Below are positions 27,115 through 36,911 of a DNA stretch of 43,006 nt, piece after piece (position 1 is the first letter of the stretch; the number at the start of each line of letters is the position of its first letter). Under the pieces are notes generated by a model. It was not told the DNA's origin, ran no database searches, and saw only the letters and a program-made list of their open reading frames with translations. Where the stretch lies: positions 1 to 43,006 of the forward strand of contig DAHUZM010000025.1 in NCBI GenBank assembly GCA_027306525.1. The letters are read 5' to 3'. Origin of the DNA: Acidimicrobiaceae bacterium. GTDB taxonomy: Bacteria > Actinomycetota > Acidimicrobiia > Acidimicrobiales > RAAP-2. The position numbers and the translations under genes were made by a program.

Positions 27115-28508
27115 GCGGGGCGGGCTTGGAGCCACGCCGAGCCCGGGTCCTGGTGGTCGGGCTCGGCCCGGCGGGTCCCGAGCACATGAGCGAGGCGGCG
27201 ACGAGCGCCCTCGCCCACGCGGACGTGGCGCTTCTGCGGACCGTCCGCCACCCGGCTGCGGCCGCCTTCGGGCAACTCGCGTCCTTCGACCATCACTCCG
27301 AGGAGTGCGACCCCTTCGAGGAGGTCTACGAGCGCATCGTCGAGGACCTCGTGGAAGCGGCCGAGCGGGCGTCGGCCGATGGGCGCGCCGTCCTCTACGC
27401 CGTGCCGGGCTCGCCCCTCGTGGGCGAGCGCACCGTCGCGCTCTTGCGCGCCGATCCTCGCGTGAGCCTCGAGGTGCTTCCCGCGATGTCGTTTCTCGAT
27501 CTCGCGTGGGAGGCACTCGGCATCGACCCCGTTGCGAGCGGCGCCCAGGTGCTCGACGCGTCGAGCTTCGAGGTCGAAGCGGCCGGGCGTCACGGGCCGT
27601 TCCTCCTCGCGCAGTGCTGGTCGCGTGAGGTCCTCTCGGCCGTGAAGCTGGCGCTCGATTCCGACGGGCCACCCCCGCGCGTGACCGTTCTGCACCACCT
27701 CGGGCTGCCCGACGAGCTGGTCGCCGAGGTCGCGCTCGAGGATCTCGACCGTTCGGTGGAGGCCGATCACCTCACGACGCTGTGGATCGAGGGCCTGGCG
27801 CACCCCGTCGGCCCGGAGATGGCGCGCCTCGCCGAGCTGGTCCGCGTCCTTCGCGAGCGCTGCCCGTGGGACCGCGAGCAGACGCACGACTCCTTGACGC
27901 GGCACCTGGTCGAGGAGACCTACGAGGTGCTCGACGCGATCGACGAGGTGAGCGCACCCGACGCTTCGCTCGAGGCCATCGACCACCTGGAAGAGGAGCT
28001 CGGCGACCTGCTCTTCCAGGTGATGTTCCACTCCCGCCTCGCGGCCGAACAGGGGTGGTTCGCGCTCGGCGACGTGGCCCGGGCGGTGCACGACAAGCTC
28101 GTCGGCCGGCACCCCCATGTCTTTGGCAACGTCGACGCGTCGACGCCCGAGGTCGTGATGGCCAACTGGGAGGTCATCAAGGCGGCGGAGAAGGGTCGCT
28201 CGAGTGTCACCGACGGGATCCCGACGGCACTCCCGTCGCTCCTGCTCGCGGCCAAGCTGCAGCGCAAGGCCCGCTCGATCGGCCTCGACCCACGCGAGCC
28301 GGCCGAGGAGGTCGCCGGCGCGCTCGCGCGGGTGGAAAACGAGCGTTCGGCCGAGGCGCTCGGGGACCTCCTCTACGACCTGGTCGCCCTGTCCGATGCC
28401 CTCGGCGTCGACGCCGAGGCTGCGTTGCGCAGGGCGGCACTCGCCGCACGTGATCGCATCGTGATCGCCGAACGCGATGCGATGGGCGCGGCGCAAGCGG
28501 GCGACTGA
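27111..28508 (+). CDS. mazG: MazG nucleoside triphosphate pyrophosphohydrolase with N-terminal tetrapyrrole methylase-like domain (YabN-type fusion)
   Basis: N-term VLVVGLGPAGPEHMSEAATSALAHADVALLRT...YAVPGSPLVGERTVALL; C-term LRERCPWDREQTHDSLTRHLVEETYEVLDAIDE...EELGDLLFQVMFHSRLA...RRHPHVFGN-like region. GTG 27111 overlaps the upstream stop. Confidence 0.93.
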   Translation: MSGAGLEPRRARVLVVGLGPAGPEHMSEAATSALAHADVALLRTVRHPAAAAFGQLASFDHHSEECDPFEEVYERIVEDLVEAAERASADGRAVLYAVPGSPLVGERTVALLRADPRVSLEVLPAMSFLDLAWEALGIDPVASGAQVLDASSFEVEAAGRHGPFLLAQCWSREVLSAVKLALDSDGPPPRVTVLHHLGLPDELVAEVALEDLDRSVEADHLTTLWIEGLAHPVGPEMARLAELVRVLRERCPWDREQTHDSLTRHLVEETYEVLDAIDEVSAPDASLEAIDHLEEELGDLLFQVMFHSRLAAEQGWFALGDVARAVHDKLVGRHPHVFGNVDASTPEVVMANWEVIKAAEKGRSSVTDGIPTALPSLLLAAKLQRKARSIGLDPREPAEEVAGALARVENERSAEALGDLLYDLVALSDALGVDAEAALRRAALAARDRIVIAERDAMGAAQAGD

Positions 28509-28645
28509 AACCGGCGCGCGCGTCGAGCGGTGGGTGCGCCTCGGTGCAGGGGTGCGAACGCACTGGCGTCGCGATGACATGGACGGCTCGCGGCGTTCCG
28601 ACACGCGCTGCCCGGCACCGATGATTCACGATCGCGACAAGGTGA

Positions 28646-30007
<1,362 letters not shown>

Positions 30008-30056
30008 CTTCCTTCGCCGACGCCGCCCCCGCGGCGGCCGGCGGCCGGGCGCCGCG

Positions 30057-30593
30057 ATGACGAGGGCCGAGCGCCGGGCGGCCGTGACCTACCGGCGGAG
30101 CGCCGTCGCGTTGATCGCCGCGCTCGCCGCCGCCGTGGTCATCTTGGTCGCATGGTTCCCGGCGGGCGCGCTCATCGACCAGCACCGCACGCTCGCCCAG
30201 AGCACCGCGGCCCTCGATCACCTGAACGCCGAGAACAAGGCGCTGCGGAGCGAGTCCAAGAACCTGTCCAACCCGAGCGAGATCGCCCGCATCGCGCGCC
30301 AACAGTTCCAGCTCATCGTGCCCGGTGAGCAGGCCTACCAGGTGCTCCCGCCGCCCGGCAGCGTTGGCGGACCGACCGACCCGTACTCGGGCGACCCGGG
30401 CAACTCGCCGCCGGTCTCGCCGTCGGCGGCTCCCGAGCTGCCCCCGGGCACAGAGAAGCCGGGGGCCACGGTGAAGGTGCCGCCCTCGCCCTCCAGCCGT
30501 GGGCACGGCTCGAACACCACCGGCCACCCGGCGAAGGCCAGCCCGCCCGGGCTCTTCGGCCGGGTGCTGCGCACCCTCGAGTTCTGGAGTTGA
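30057..30593 (+). CDS. FtsB/DivIC-like septum formation initiator family protein
   Basis: Single TM (VALIAALAAAVVILVAWFP), coiled coil (QHRTLAQSTAALDHLNAENKALRSESKNLSNPSEIARIARQQFQLIVPGEQAYQVLP), Pro/Ser-rich tail; next to eno. Confidence 0.85.
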   Translation: MTRAERRAAVTYRRSAVALIAALAAAVVILVAWFPAGALIDQHRTLAQSTAALDHLNAENKALRSESKNLSNPSEIARIARQQFQLIVPGEQAYQVLPPPGSVGGPTDPYSGDPGNSPPVSPSAAPELPPGTEKPGATVKVPPSPSSRGHGSNTTGHPAKASPPGLFGRVLRTLEFWS

Positions 30594-31123
30594 GCGACCC
30601 CCCCGGCTCCGATCGGACCGAGGGGGGTGCGGACGACCGGAGCGTTGCCGACCTGCTCGGGCGCCAGCCGCTCGCGCCCTTCGAGGTCGTCCGTCGTCGG
30701 CCCGACGGCAGCCCGGTCGTCATCGAGAACGCTCCCTTCATGTTCGACGGCACGCCGATGCCGACGCGCTTTTGGCTGGTCGACCCGGTGCTCCGGGAGG
30801 CCGTGAGCACCCTCGAGGCGCAGGGTGGGGTGCGGGCGGCCGAGCGGGCGGTGGAGCCAGCGGCCCTTGCGGCGGCCCACGAGCGCTACGCCGCCGAGCG
30901 CGATGCGCACATCGACCCCGACCACGAGGGGCCCCGCCCGAGCGGTGGGGTGGGCGGGACCCGGAGAGGTGTGAAGTGCCTGCACGCCCACCTGGCCTGG
31001 TGGTTGGCGGGGGGACCCGATCCGGTCGGCCGGTGGGTCGCCGACCGGCTCGGCGACGTGCTCGAGCGACTCGGCCTCGCGCGCGACGTGCTAGGAGACG
31101 GGAATGGACCCGCGCCATCCTGA
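30590..31123 (+). CDS. DUF501 domain-containing protein
   Basis: LGRQPLAPFEVVRRRPDGSPVVIENAPFMFDGTPMPTRFWLVDPVLREAVSTLEAQGGV...GVKCLHAHLAWWLAGGPDPVG; TTG start with 4-nt overlap. Confidence 0.9.
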   Translation: MSDPPGSDRTEGGADDRSVADLLGRQPLAPFEVVRRRPDGSPVVIENAPFMFDGTPMPTRFWLVDPVLREAVSTLEAQGGVRAAERAVEPAALAAAHERYAAERDAHIDPDHEGPRPSGGVGGTRRGVKCLHAHLAWWLAGGPDPVGRWVADRLGDVLERLGLARDVLGDGNGPAPS

Positions 31124-32027
31124 GCGCGTCGCTGCGCTCGACTGCGGCACCAACTCGACCCGCCTCTTGATCCGTGAGCCCGGGCGACCCGACGTGCGTG
31201 AGATGCGCATCACCCGGCTCGGCCAGGGCGTGGACGCCACCGGAGCGCTCGACGCAGAGGCGATCCAGCGCACCCTCGCCGTGCTCGGCGAGTACCGCCG
31301 GGAGATGGAGCGCCACGGGGTCACCCGGGCGCGGCTGGTCGCCACATCTGCTGTGCGCGACGCCGCGAACGGGGTGGCGTTCCTGCGCGCTGCGACGGAG
31401 GTATCGGGGGTCCGAGCGGAGCTGCTCGAGGGCGATGCGGAGGGTGCGCTGGCCTTCGCCGGTGCGACGGCCGCCCTCGGGGCCCCGGCAGAGGACGTCG
31501 TGATCATCGACATCGGCGGGGGCTCGACGGAGCTCGTGACCGGCGGGAACGAGATCCGAGCCATCTCGCTCGACCTCGGCTGCGTTCGACTCACCGAGCG
31601 CCACCTGCACTCGGACCCGCCGACCCCGCCCGAGCTCGCGGCCGCCCTGGCCACGATCGACGCCGAGCTCGCCCGCGCCGAGGCGGCGCTCCCGGAGCTC
31701 GCAGGCGAGCGCCACACCCTCGTCGGCCTGGCCGGCACCGTCTCCACCCTCGGGGCCCTCGCCCAGGGGCTTGCCCACTACGACCGCGACCGGATCCACC
31801 ACTTCGTCCTCGAGGCCGCCGTCGCTCGGGCGTGGTGCGACCGGCTCGCCGGCCTCCCGGCGGCCGCGCGGGCCGGGTTTGCTGGGATGGCCCCCGGGCG
31901 CGAGGACGTCATCGTGGGCGGGGCGCTCGTGCTCGTGCGCACGATGGAGCGCTTCTCCTTCGAGCGCTGCATCGTCTCGGAGTCCGACCTCTTGGACGGG
32001 ATCGCGATGAGCCTGCTCGGCAGCTGA
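31104..32027 (+). CDS. ppx: Ppx/GppA phosphatase family protein
   Basis: RVAALDCGTNSTRLLIREPG, RLVATSAVRDAANG, DVVIIDIGGGSTELVTG, TLVGLAGTVSTLGAL, GREDVIVGGALVLVRTM. Confidence 0.93.
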   Translation: MDPRHPERVAALDCGTNSTRLLIREPGRPDVREMRITRLGQGVDATGALDAEAIQRTLAVLGEYRREMERHGVTRARLVATSAVRDAANGVAFLRAATEVSGVRAELLEGDAEGALAFAGATAALGAPAEDVVIIDIGGGSTELVTGGNEIRAISLDLGCVRLTERHLHSDPPTPPELAAALATIDAELARAEAALPELAGERHTLVGLAGTVSTLGALAQGLAHYDRDRIHHFVLEAAVARAWCDRLAGLPAAARAGFAGMAPGREDVIVGGALVLVRTMERFSFERCIVSESDLLDGIAMSLLGS

Positions 32028-32119
32028 GCGGGGGCCCGCTTTGCGTCGTGGTTGGCGTGACGGGGTCGGACCTGCCACCATTCGCCGATGGGCGAACGCC
32101 GCGGCGTCGCGCCGACGCG

Positions 32120-32752
32120 ATGAGGACGGGGAGGTCGTCGCAGACGGCCCCCCTCGAGCTGGTCGGGCGGCGGATCGTCCTGCGCACGCTGCGCGAGTCG
32201 GATTACGAGGCATGGCACGAGGTCCGGGTGCGCTGCCATGACTGGCTGGTGCCCTGGGAGCCCCGGCCGGCCGGTGCGCCCCCGGCTGCCGAGGATCGGG
32301 CGAGCTTCGCAGCGCGTTGCGCGCTGCGTGAGCGCGAGCGTCAGATCGGCTCGGGGTACGGCTTTGGGATCTTCGTCGCGGAGCGCTTCGTCGGCGAGCT
32401 CACCCTGTCGTCGATCCAGCGCGGGCCGTTCCAGAGCGCGTCGATCGGCTATTGGATCGACCAGGCCTGGGCTGGGCGGAACCTGGTCCCCGAGGCCGTC
32501 GTCGTCACGCTCCGTTTCGCGTTCGAGGTTCTGGGGCTCCACCGTGTCGAGGTCTCGATCATCCCGCGCAACACCGCAAGCCGGCGGGTCGCCGAGAAGC
32601 TCGACCTGCGCCTCGAGGGCATCTCGGAGCGGTTCTTGGAGATTGACGGCCAGTGGGAGGACCACGTCCGCTACGCAATGACGACCGAGGAGTGGCAGCT
32701 TCGCCGCGACGACCTCGTGGCCGCGTGGCTCGCTCCGAGCGCGCCCGGCTGA
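32120..32752 (+). CDS. GNAT family acetyltransferase (RimJ-like)
   Basis: LVGRRIVLRTLRESDYEAWHEVRVRCHDWLVPWEP...FVGELTLSSIQRGPFQSASIGYWIDQAWAGRNLVPEAVVVTLRFAFEVLGLHRVEVSIIPRNTASRRVAEKLDLRLEG. Confidence 0.92.
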   Translation: MRTGRSSQTAPLELVGRRIVLRTLRESDYEAWHEVRVRCHDWLVPWEPRPAGAPPAAEDRASFAARCALRERERQIGSGYGFGIFVAERFVGELTLSSIQRGPFQSASIGYWIDQAWAGRNLVPEAVVVTLRFAFEVLGLHRVEVSIIPRNTASRRVAEKLDLRLEGISERFLEIDGQWEDHVRYAMTTEEWQLRRDDLVAAWLAPSAPG

Positions 32753-32806
32753 GCGATCGCCTCTCGACGACGCGCTCGGGAGCGGGGCGCCCCTGCCGTG
32801 CCCCGG

Positions 32807-34021
32807 TCAGGGCCTGCCGGCGCCGACCAGTCCGTTGGTGAACAGCGGCTCGTACTCGACGGTGGCGCCGGTGTAGGGGGCCTGGATGATCGTCTGGGTC
32901 CCGTAGGGGCCCGATCCCACGTACATGACGACGTGGTCGATCGTGTTGTCACCGTCGAGGTTGTAATAGAAGAGCAGATCGCCCGGCTCGAGCGCGTTGA
33001 GGGCAACGCGGGGGAGGGCGGCGGCCTGGGCAGCCGCCACCCGCGGGATCGAGACGCCCGCCTGGGCCCACGCCCACTGGGTCAAGCCCGAGCAGTCGAA
33101 CCCCTTGCCCGGGGTCTCGCCACCCCAGACATAGGGCACCCCGATCTGGGACTCGGCAGCTGCGACGGCCGTGGCGCCCCCGCCCGAAGGGGTGGGCGTC
33201 CCCGAAGCGGTGGGACCACCGGCGGCCGCGGTGGCCTGGTTGGCGGCCGCGGCTGCGGGGGCTGCGCTCGAGCCGACAAGGGCAACGGCGACGCTCGCGT
33301 CCTGGGTGGCGGTCACCGCCGCCGCGGTCGCGTTGCGCGGGTGGGCGGCGGCGTAGGCCGCCTCTGCCTGGGCTTGTTGCTCCGCGTATTGGGCGACCTC
33401 GGTCGCGAGCGAGCCCTTCACCTGGGCGAGTGTCGCCTGGGCCGCCGCCGCCGCCTGCTGGTTCTGCACCTCGAGCGCGTGGACCTGGTCCAGCCCGGCC
33501 GCGGCCTGCTGCTCTTGGGACTGCTCGAGCCGGGTCTCGGTCGCGAGCTTGTCCTCCTCGAGATTGAGCGCGACGACGGCATAGGTGATGTTGCCGACGA
33601 CGGTCTGCTCGTATTGATGCTGGGCCTCGGCCCGGTTCGGCGAGTTCGCGAACAAGGAGTCGGCCGAGTTCACCGGCACATCGTTGACGTACGCGTTGAC
33701 GGCGTCGTGGTTGAGGTGGATCTTGTCGATCCGGACGCGGGCCTCCGCCACGGCCATCTGCTGCTTTGTGGCCGCGATCTCCCCCTGGAGCTGTTGCACC
33801 TTCGCCTGCGCAGCCAGGTACTCGGCATCGAGGGCGGCGCTCTGGCGCTGCTCGGACGCGATCGTGCTCTCGATCTGCGCGACCTGGGCCTCCGTGGCGG
33901 CGATCTGGGACTGGCTGGTGGCTCCGGCCTGGGGCGCGGCGAGATCCGTTGCGACCAAGAGCGCGCCCACCATGAGCGCAGACGCGGCGCGACACAACAT
34001 CCGACACTTGGCCGAGGCCAT
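32807..34021 (-). CDS. Secreted C40 (NlpC/P60) peptidoglycan endopeptidase with N-terminal coiled coil (RipA-like)
   Basis: Signal-like N-term, coiled coil (IAATEAQVAQIESTIASEQRQSAALDAEYLAAQAKVQQLQGEIAATKQQ), IGVPYVWGGETPGKGFDCSGLTQWAWAQAGVSIPR...LEPGDLLFYYNLDGDNTIDHVVMYVG. Confidence 0.93.
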   Translation of the reverse strand: MASAKCRMLCRAASALMVGALLVATDLAAPQAGATSQSQIAATEAQVAQIESTIASEQRQSAALDAEYLAAQAKVQQLQGEIAATKQQMAVAEARVRIDKIHLNHDAVNAYVNDVPVNSADSLFANSPNRAEAQHQYEQTVVGNITYAVVALNLEEDKLATETRLEQSQEQQAAAGLDQVHALEVQNQQAAAAAQATLAQVKGSLATEVAQYAEQQAQAEAAYAAAHPRNATAAAVTATQDASVAVALVGSSAAPAAAAANQATAAAGGPTASGTPTPSGGGATAVAAAESQIGVPYVWGGETPGKGFDCSGLTQWAWAQAGVSIPRVAAAQAAALPRVALNALEPGDLLFYYNLDGDNTIDHVVMYVGSGPYGTQTIIQAPYTGATVEYEPLFTNGLVGAGRP

Positions 34022-34110
34022 AGATGGAGGCTATGCCGCAGGACGCCCGCGGCGAGGGACCCCTTCGCCGCGAATCGCACCGAACACTACGCTCCGATCG
34101 CTGCCGTGTC

Positions 34111-34184
34111 GGGGGCGTAGCCCAAATGGCAGAGGCAAGGCGCTTAAACCGCCTCCAGTAAGGGTTCGAGTCCCTTCGCCCCCA
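34111..34184 (+). tRNA. tRNA-Leu (anticodon TAA) with class-I-size variable loop; CCA not encoded
   Basis: GGGGGCG/CGCCCCC acceptor (34111-34117/34177-34183), AGGCG-CTTAAAC-CGCCT anticodon arm, 5-nt variable loop CCAGT, AAGGG-TTCGAGT-CCCTT T-arm, A73 at 34184. Confidence 0.8.
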
Positions 34185-34221
34185 CGAAGCACATGTGGCT
34201 ACATATGCTACAGTCGGCGAC

Positions 34222-34470
34222 GTGGCCAGCAATTCCGTTTCCGTTCGGGACCTGCGCAACATGGTGAGCGAAGTGCTCCGTCGGGTCGAAGGCGGCGAGC
34301 GATTGACGGTCACGGTTGACCGGCGCCCGGTCGCCGAGATCGTGCCGCTGCGGCGTCATCGGACGGTTTCGGCAGCTGAGGCGCTTGGCGTCGCGTCCCG
34401 GCATGCGGCCGACCGTGGCCTCCTGAGGGAGGTGCGGGGCCTGCTGTCCGATACGACCGATGATCTATGA
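34222..34470 (+). CDS. Phd/YefM-type antitoxin
   Basis: MASNSVSVRDLRNMVSEVLRRVEGGERLTVTVDRRPVAEIVPLRRHR. GTG 34222 preferred; the track start GTG 34195 adds 9 aa. Confidence 0.88.
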   Translation: MASNSVSVRDLRNMVSEVLRRVEGGERLTVTVDRRPVAEIVPLRRHRTVSAAEALGVASRHAADRGLLREVRGLLSDTTDDL

Positions 34471-34850
34471 GGGCCCTGCTCGACACCTCGTTCTTCGTTG
34501 CCACGGAGTCGGGTCGACCCCTTGGCGAGATGGCAGGGGTGAGCGAAACCGAGGTCTCGGTGGTGACGTTGGCCGAATTGACGCTCGGCGTGCTGAGGGC
34601 GGGCGACGACGATCGACCGGGCAGGGTTGCGACCCTTTCGGCTGTGGAGTCGACCTGGGACCCGTTACCGGTGGACGCCGAGGTGGCTCGCCAGTTCGCC
34701 CGCATCGCCGCCGTTCTTCGTGGAGATCGTCGCCGGGTCCCGATCCTGGACGTGCTCGTGGCCGCCACCGCGATTGTCGAGCGCATCCCGGTCGTCACCC
34801 AGGACCACGACTACGAGGCCATTCCCGGGGTGGAGGTGATCCGGGTCTGA
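34467..34850 (+). CDS. PIN-domain (VapC-like) toxin
   Basis: MRALLDTSFFVATESGR, VVTLAELTLGVL, LPVDAEVARQFARIAAVLRG, PILDVLVAATAIVERIPVVTQDHDYEAIPGVEVIRV. ATGA overlap with the antitoxin. Confidence 0.9.
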   Translation: MRALLDTSFFVATESGRPLGEMAGVSETEVSVVTLAELTLGVLRAGDDDRPGRVATLSAVESTWDPLPVDAEVARQFARIAAVLRGDRRRVPILDVLVAATAIVERIPVVTQDHDYEAIPGVEVIRV

Positions 34851-35222
34851 TCCAGCTCACCTCGCTTTGAGCCGAGCACGCTGACCCGCTGTCCCAGCGC
34901 AGGGAAGGTCGAAGAGGACATCATCGTCTCCACGACGTGGCGTCGTGCCGGCGGTGGTCAGGCCATCGCGGGCGCATGAGAGCTGACCGGATACGGCGTG
35001 CTCCTGGCATCGCCGCTCTGTCCTGGGTCCGATCGAGCCGGAACAGGAGATTCAGCCCGCTCGCGCGCAACTCGCCAACCGGGGAGCTCTGTTCGGAATC
35101 GTGCTTGCAGGAGAGCCCATGCGGTGCAAATGGAGGTGCTCGCCGGAGCGCGTGGCGAAGGACACCTCGAGGAGTTCTGCGGCCTGGTGGCCCGCTGCTC
35201 GAATGCCGAGCACCCGACGGAT

Positions 35223-35735
35223 TCAGAACTCGAAGCGTGACGGCCCATGCGTCGCATCGAATGTTCTTGAGTATTCGTCAAACCTGTCGAAGGCGAGTTC
35301 GAGTGTGTCTCGGTAGGCGCTTGGCACGGTAGAGAGAATTCGCGTGACTTCGGCTCGACGGTAATCGTTCACCGTGTCGAGGAACCGCCTTCCCGCATCG
35401 GAGAGCTCGATTTGGAGTTCGCGCCGATTGCTCGGGCTTTGACGCCGGTTGATCCACCCTTTGCGCTCCAACCGATCGCAGAGGCGGGTGGCCGTTGGCG
35501 GCTCGACAAGGAGCGCGAGGGCCAAGTCGCCGAGCCGCATCGAGCCATATGTGCCGAGTACAACCAGCGCTCGAAACTGCGGGAGGGTGACATCTTGGCC
35601 CGCCCCTCGGAGCGAGCGGGCTGCGATCGCCACCAGCACTCGGCTGGCGTTCATGACAGCGTCTACCAACGACGAAGAGACAGCCCCGAGGCTCGGGGCT
35701 GTCTCTTCGGTCGGTAGCGGTGATTCTGAGGGCAT
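35223..35735 (-). CDS. MarR family transcriptional regulator (alternative start at 35654)
   Basis: SRVLVAIAARSLRGAGQDVTLPQFRALVVLGTYGSMRLGDLALALLVEPPTATRLCDRLERKGWINRRQSPSNRRELQIELSDAGRRFLD. Confidence 0.9.
   Translation of the reverse strand: MPSESPLPTEETAPSLGAVSSSLVDAVMNASRVLVAIAARSLRGAGQDVTLPQFRALVVLGTYGSMRLGDLALALLVEPPTATRLCDRLERKGWINRRQSPSNRRELQIELSDAGRRFLDTVNDYRRAEVTRILSTVPSAYRDTLELAFDRFDEYSRTFDATHGPSRFEF
35673..35709. promoter_or_regulatory. Perfect 18-bp-arm palindrome (1-nt centre) at the 5' end of the MarR gene
   Basis: CGAAGAGACAGCCCCGAG-G-CTCGGGGCTGTCTCTTCG; arms 35673-35690 and 35692-35709 are exact reverse complements. Confidence 0.75.
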
Positions 35736-35746
35736 CGCCGAGTGGC

Positions 35747-36352
35747 TTACGCGCCGCACAGGACGAAGGGCTTGAGGTTCATGGAGGTGCCCGATCCTAG
35801 GAGGCCCGAGGTGATTGCCACCGTCTGCCAGGTCTTCGAGTTCAGCGGAAACGAGGAACGAAGGTACACATTGCGGTCGGCGACGACGCCCTTCGCCCAC
35901 ACCTGAGCGCCGCCTCCCATGAGAACCTTGCCCGCCGGGCACGACGTCTTGGCCACGAGCACGGTGCCAACGGCCGGGTTGGGTGCCGAGACGAGCGTGC
36001 TCCCTGACACCACCTTGCCCGCCGTGATGGTCCCCGGCACGCCCCGCTTGCCCTGGGGTCCGGTGATGCCTTGGACCCCCTGGACCCCCTGGGGTCCCTG
36101 GATCCCCGGGGAGCCTTGGGGTCCCCGAAGCCCTTGGGGACCTTGGGGACCGACCGCAGGCACGGTTTCAAGAGCCCAGATGGCGACGCCGAGGCCGGCT
36201 AATCCGGCCAACGCCGCAATGACCACCGCCGCGAGCACCGAGCGCAGGCCCTTCGGCGGCGGTGCATCCAAATTGGCAGTGGGGGTGCGCGCCGTTGACA
36301 GGTCGGTCGGCTGTCTCTTCGCAAAGGGGAATGGCTCTGTTCGTTGTTGCAC
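35747..36352 (-). CDS. Membrane-anchored collagen-like (G-X-Y repeat) protein
   Basis: [29 protein letters not shown] then 13 uninterrupted triplets [40 protein letters not shown]-terminal [17 protein letters not shown]...LKPFVLCGA. Confidence 0.88.
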   Translation of the reverse strand: MQQRTEPFPFAKRQPTDLSTARTPTANLDAPPPKGLRSVLAAVVIAALAGLAGLGVAIWALETVPAVGPQGPQGLRGPQGSPGIQGPQGVQGVQGITGPQGKRGVPGTITAGKVVSGSTLVSAPNPAVGTVLVAKTSCPAGKVLMGGGAQVWAKGVVADRNVYLRSSFPLNSKTWQTVAITSGLLGSGTSMNLKPFVLCGA

Positions 36353-36398
36353 GGTTTCGACCTCCTGGGTCTTGTCATCAATCAGCCTATACTAAAAG

Positions 36399-36422
36399 TT
36401 ACTAAATAGCAACTATTAGTAA
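36399..36422. promoter_or_regulatory. AT-rich interrupted inverted repeat, candidate operator/promoter of the collagen-like gene
   Basis: TTACTAAATAG-caa-CTATTAGTAA (10 bp, one bulged A), followed by tcACTAACTA; A/T-rich island about 47 nt upstream of the minus-strand ATG at 36352. Confidence 0.5.
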
Positions 36423-36911
36423 TCACTAACTAGGTGGAAGGGGCACACGCTGGTGTGACGGCGCCGGATGGGGGCGAACGAGCCCCGGGCCCGTGTCGAC
36501 GCGTCTCGGTTGAACGGTGGTCCCGTCCGAACCCGTGCGCGCAGAGAGCCTCGTGCGACCCTCGGCAGGGGGGGCCGTGGCCGGTGCGACGCCGAGCGCC
36601 ATCGTGGCTGGCCGTCGGAGCCCCGAGGGCAACGCGACCATCCCCAGCGTCGCGGGCGATCGGCACCCGGCATGGAGCGCTGGGCACGGGTGGAGGCGTC
36701 GGCTTCCTTCAGCACGGGTGCTCGCCCTCGTGCCCGGGTATCGGATTTGGCGACGTGCGAGCCGGCTGGGATCGCGAGAGACAAGCGGATCGGACGAGCT
36801 CGAGCGCGCCCGCGGGCTGCGGCCGAACGCATCGCGCTTGATCGAGCACCTTGATCGGGTTGCAGCCGACACCGACGCGGCCCGGCGAGCGGGGGCGAGG
36901 AAGATGGGACG

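Noticed and set aside
32783-32805. CGGGGC...GCCCCG hairpin between convergent GNAT and C40 genes
   Set aside because: Only a 6-bp stem in very GC-rich sequence; plausible terminator but too weak to report as a feature.
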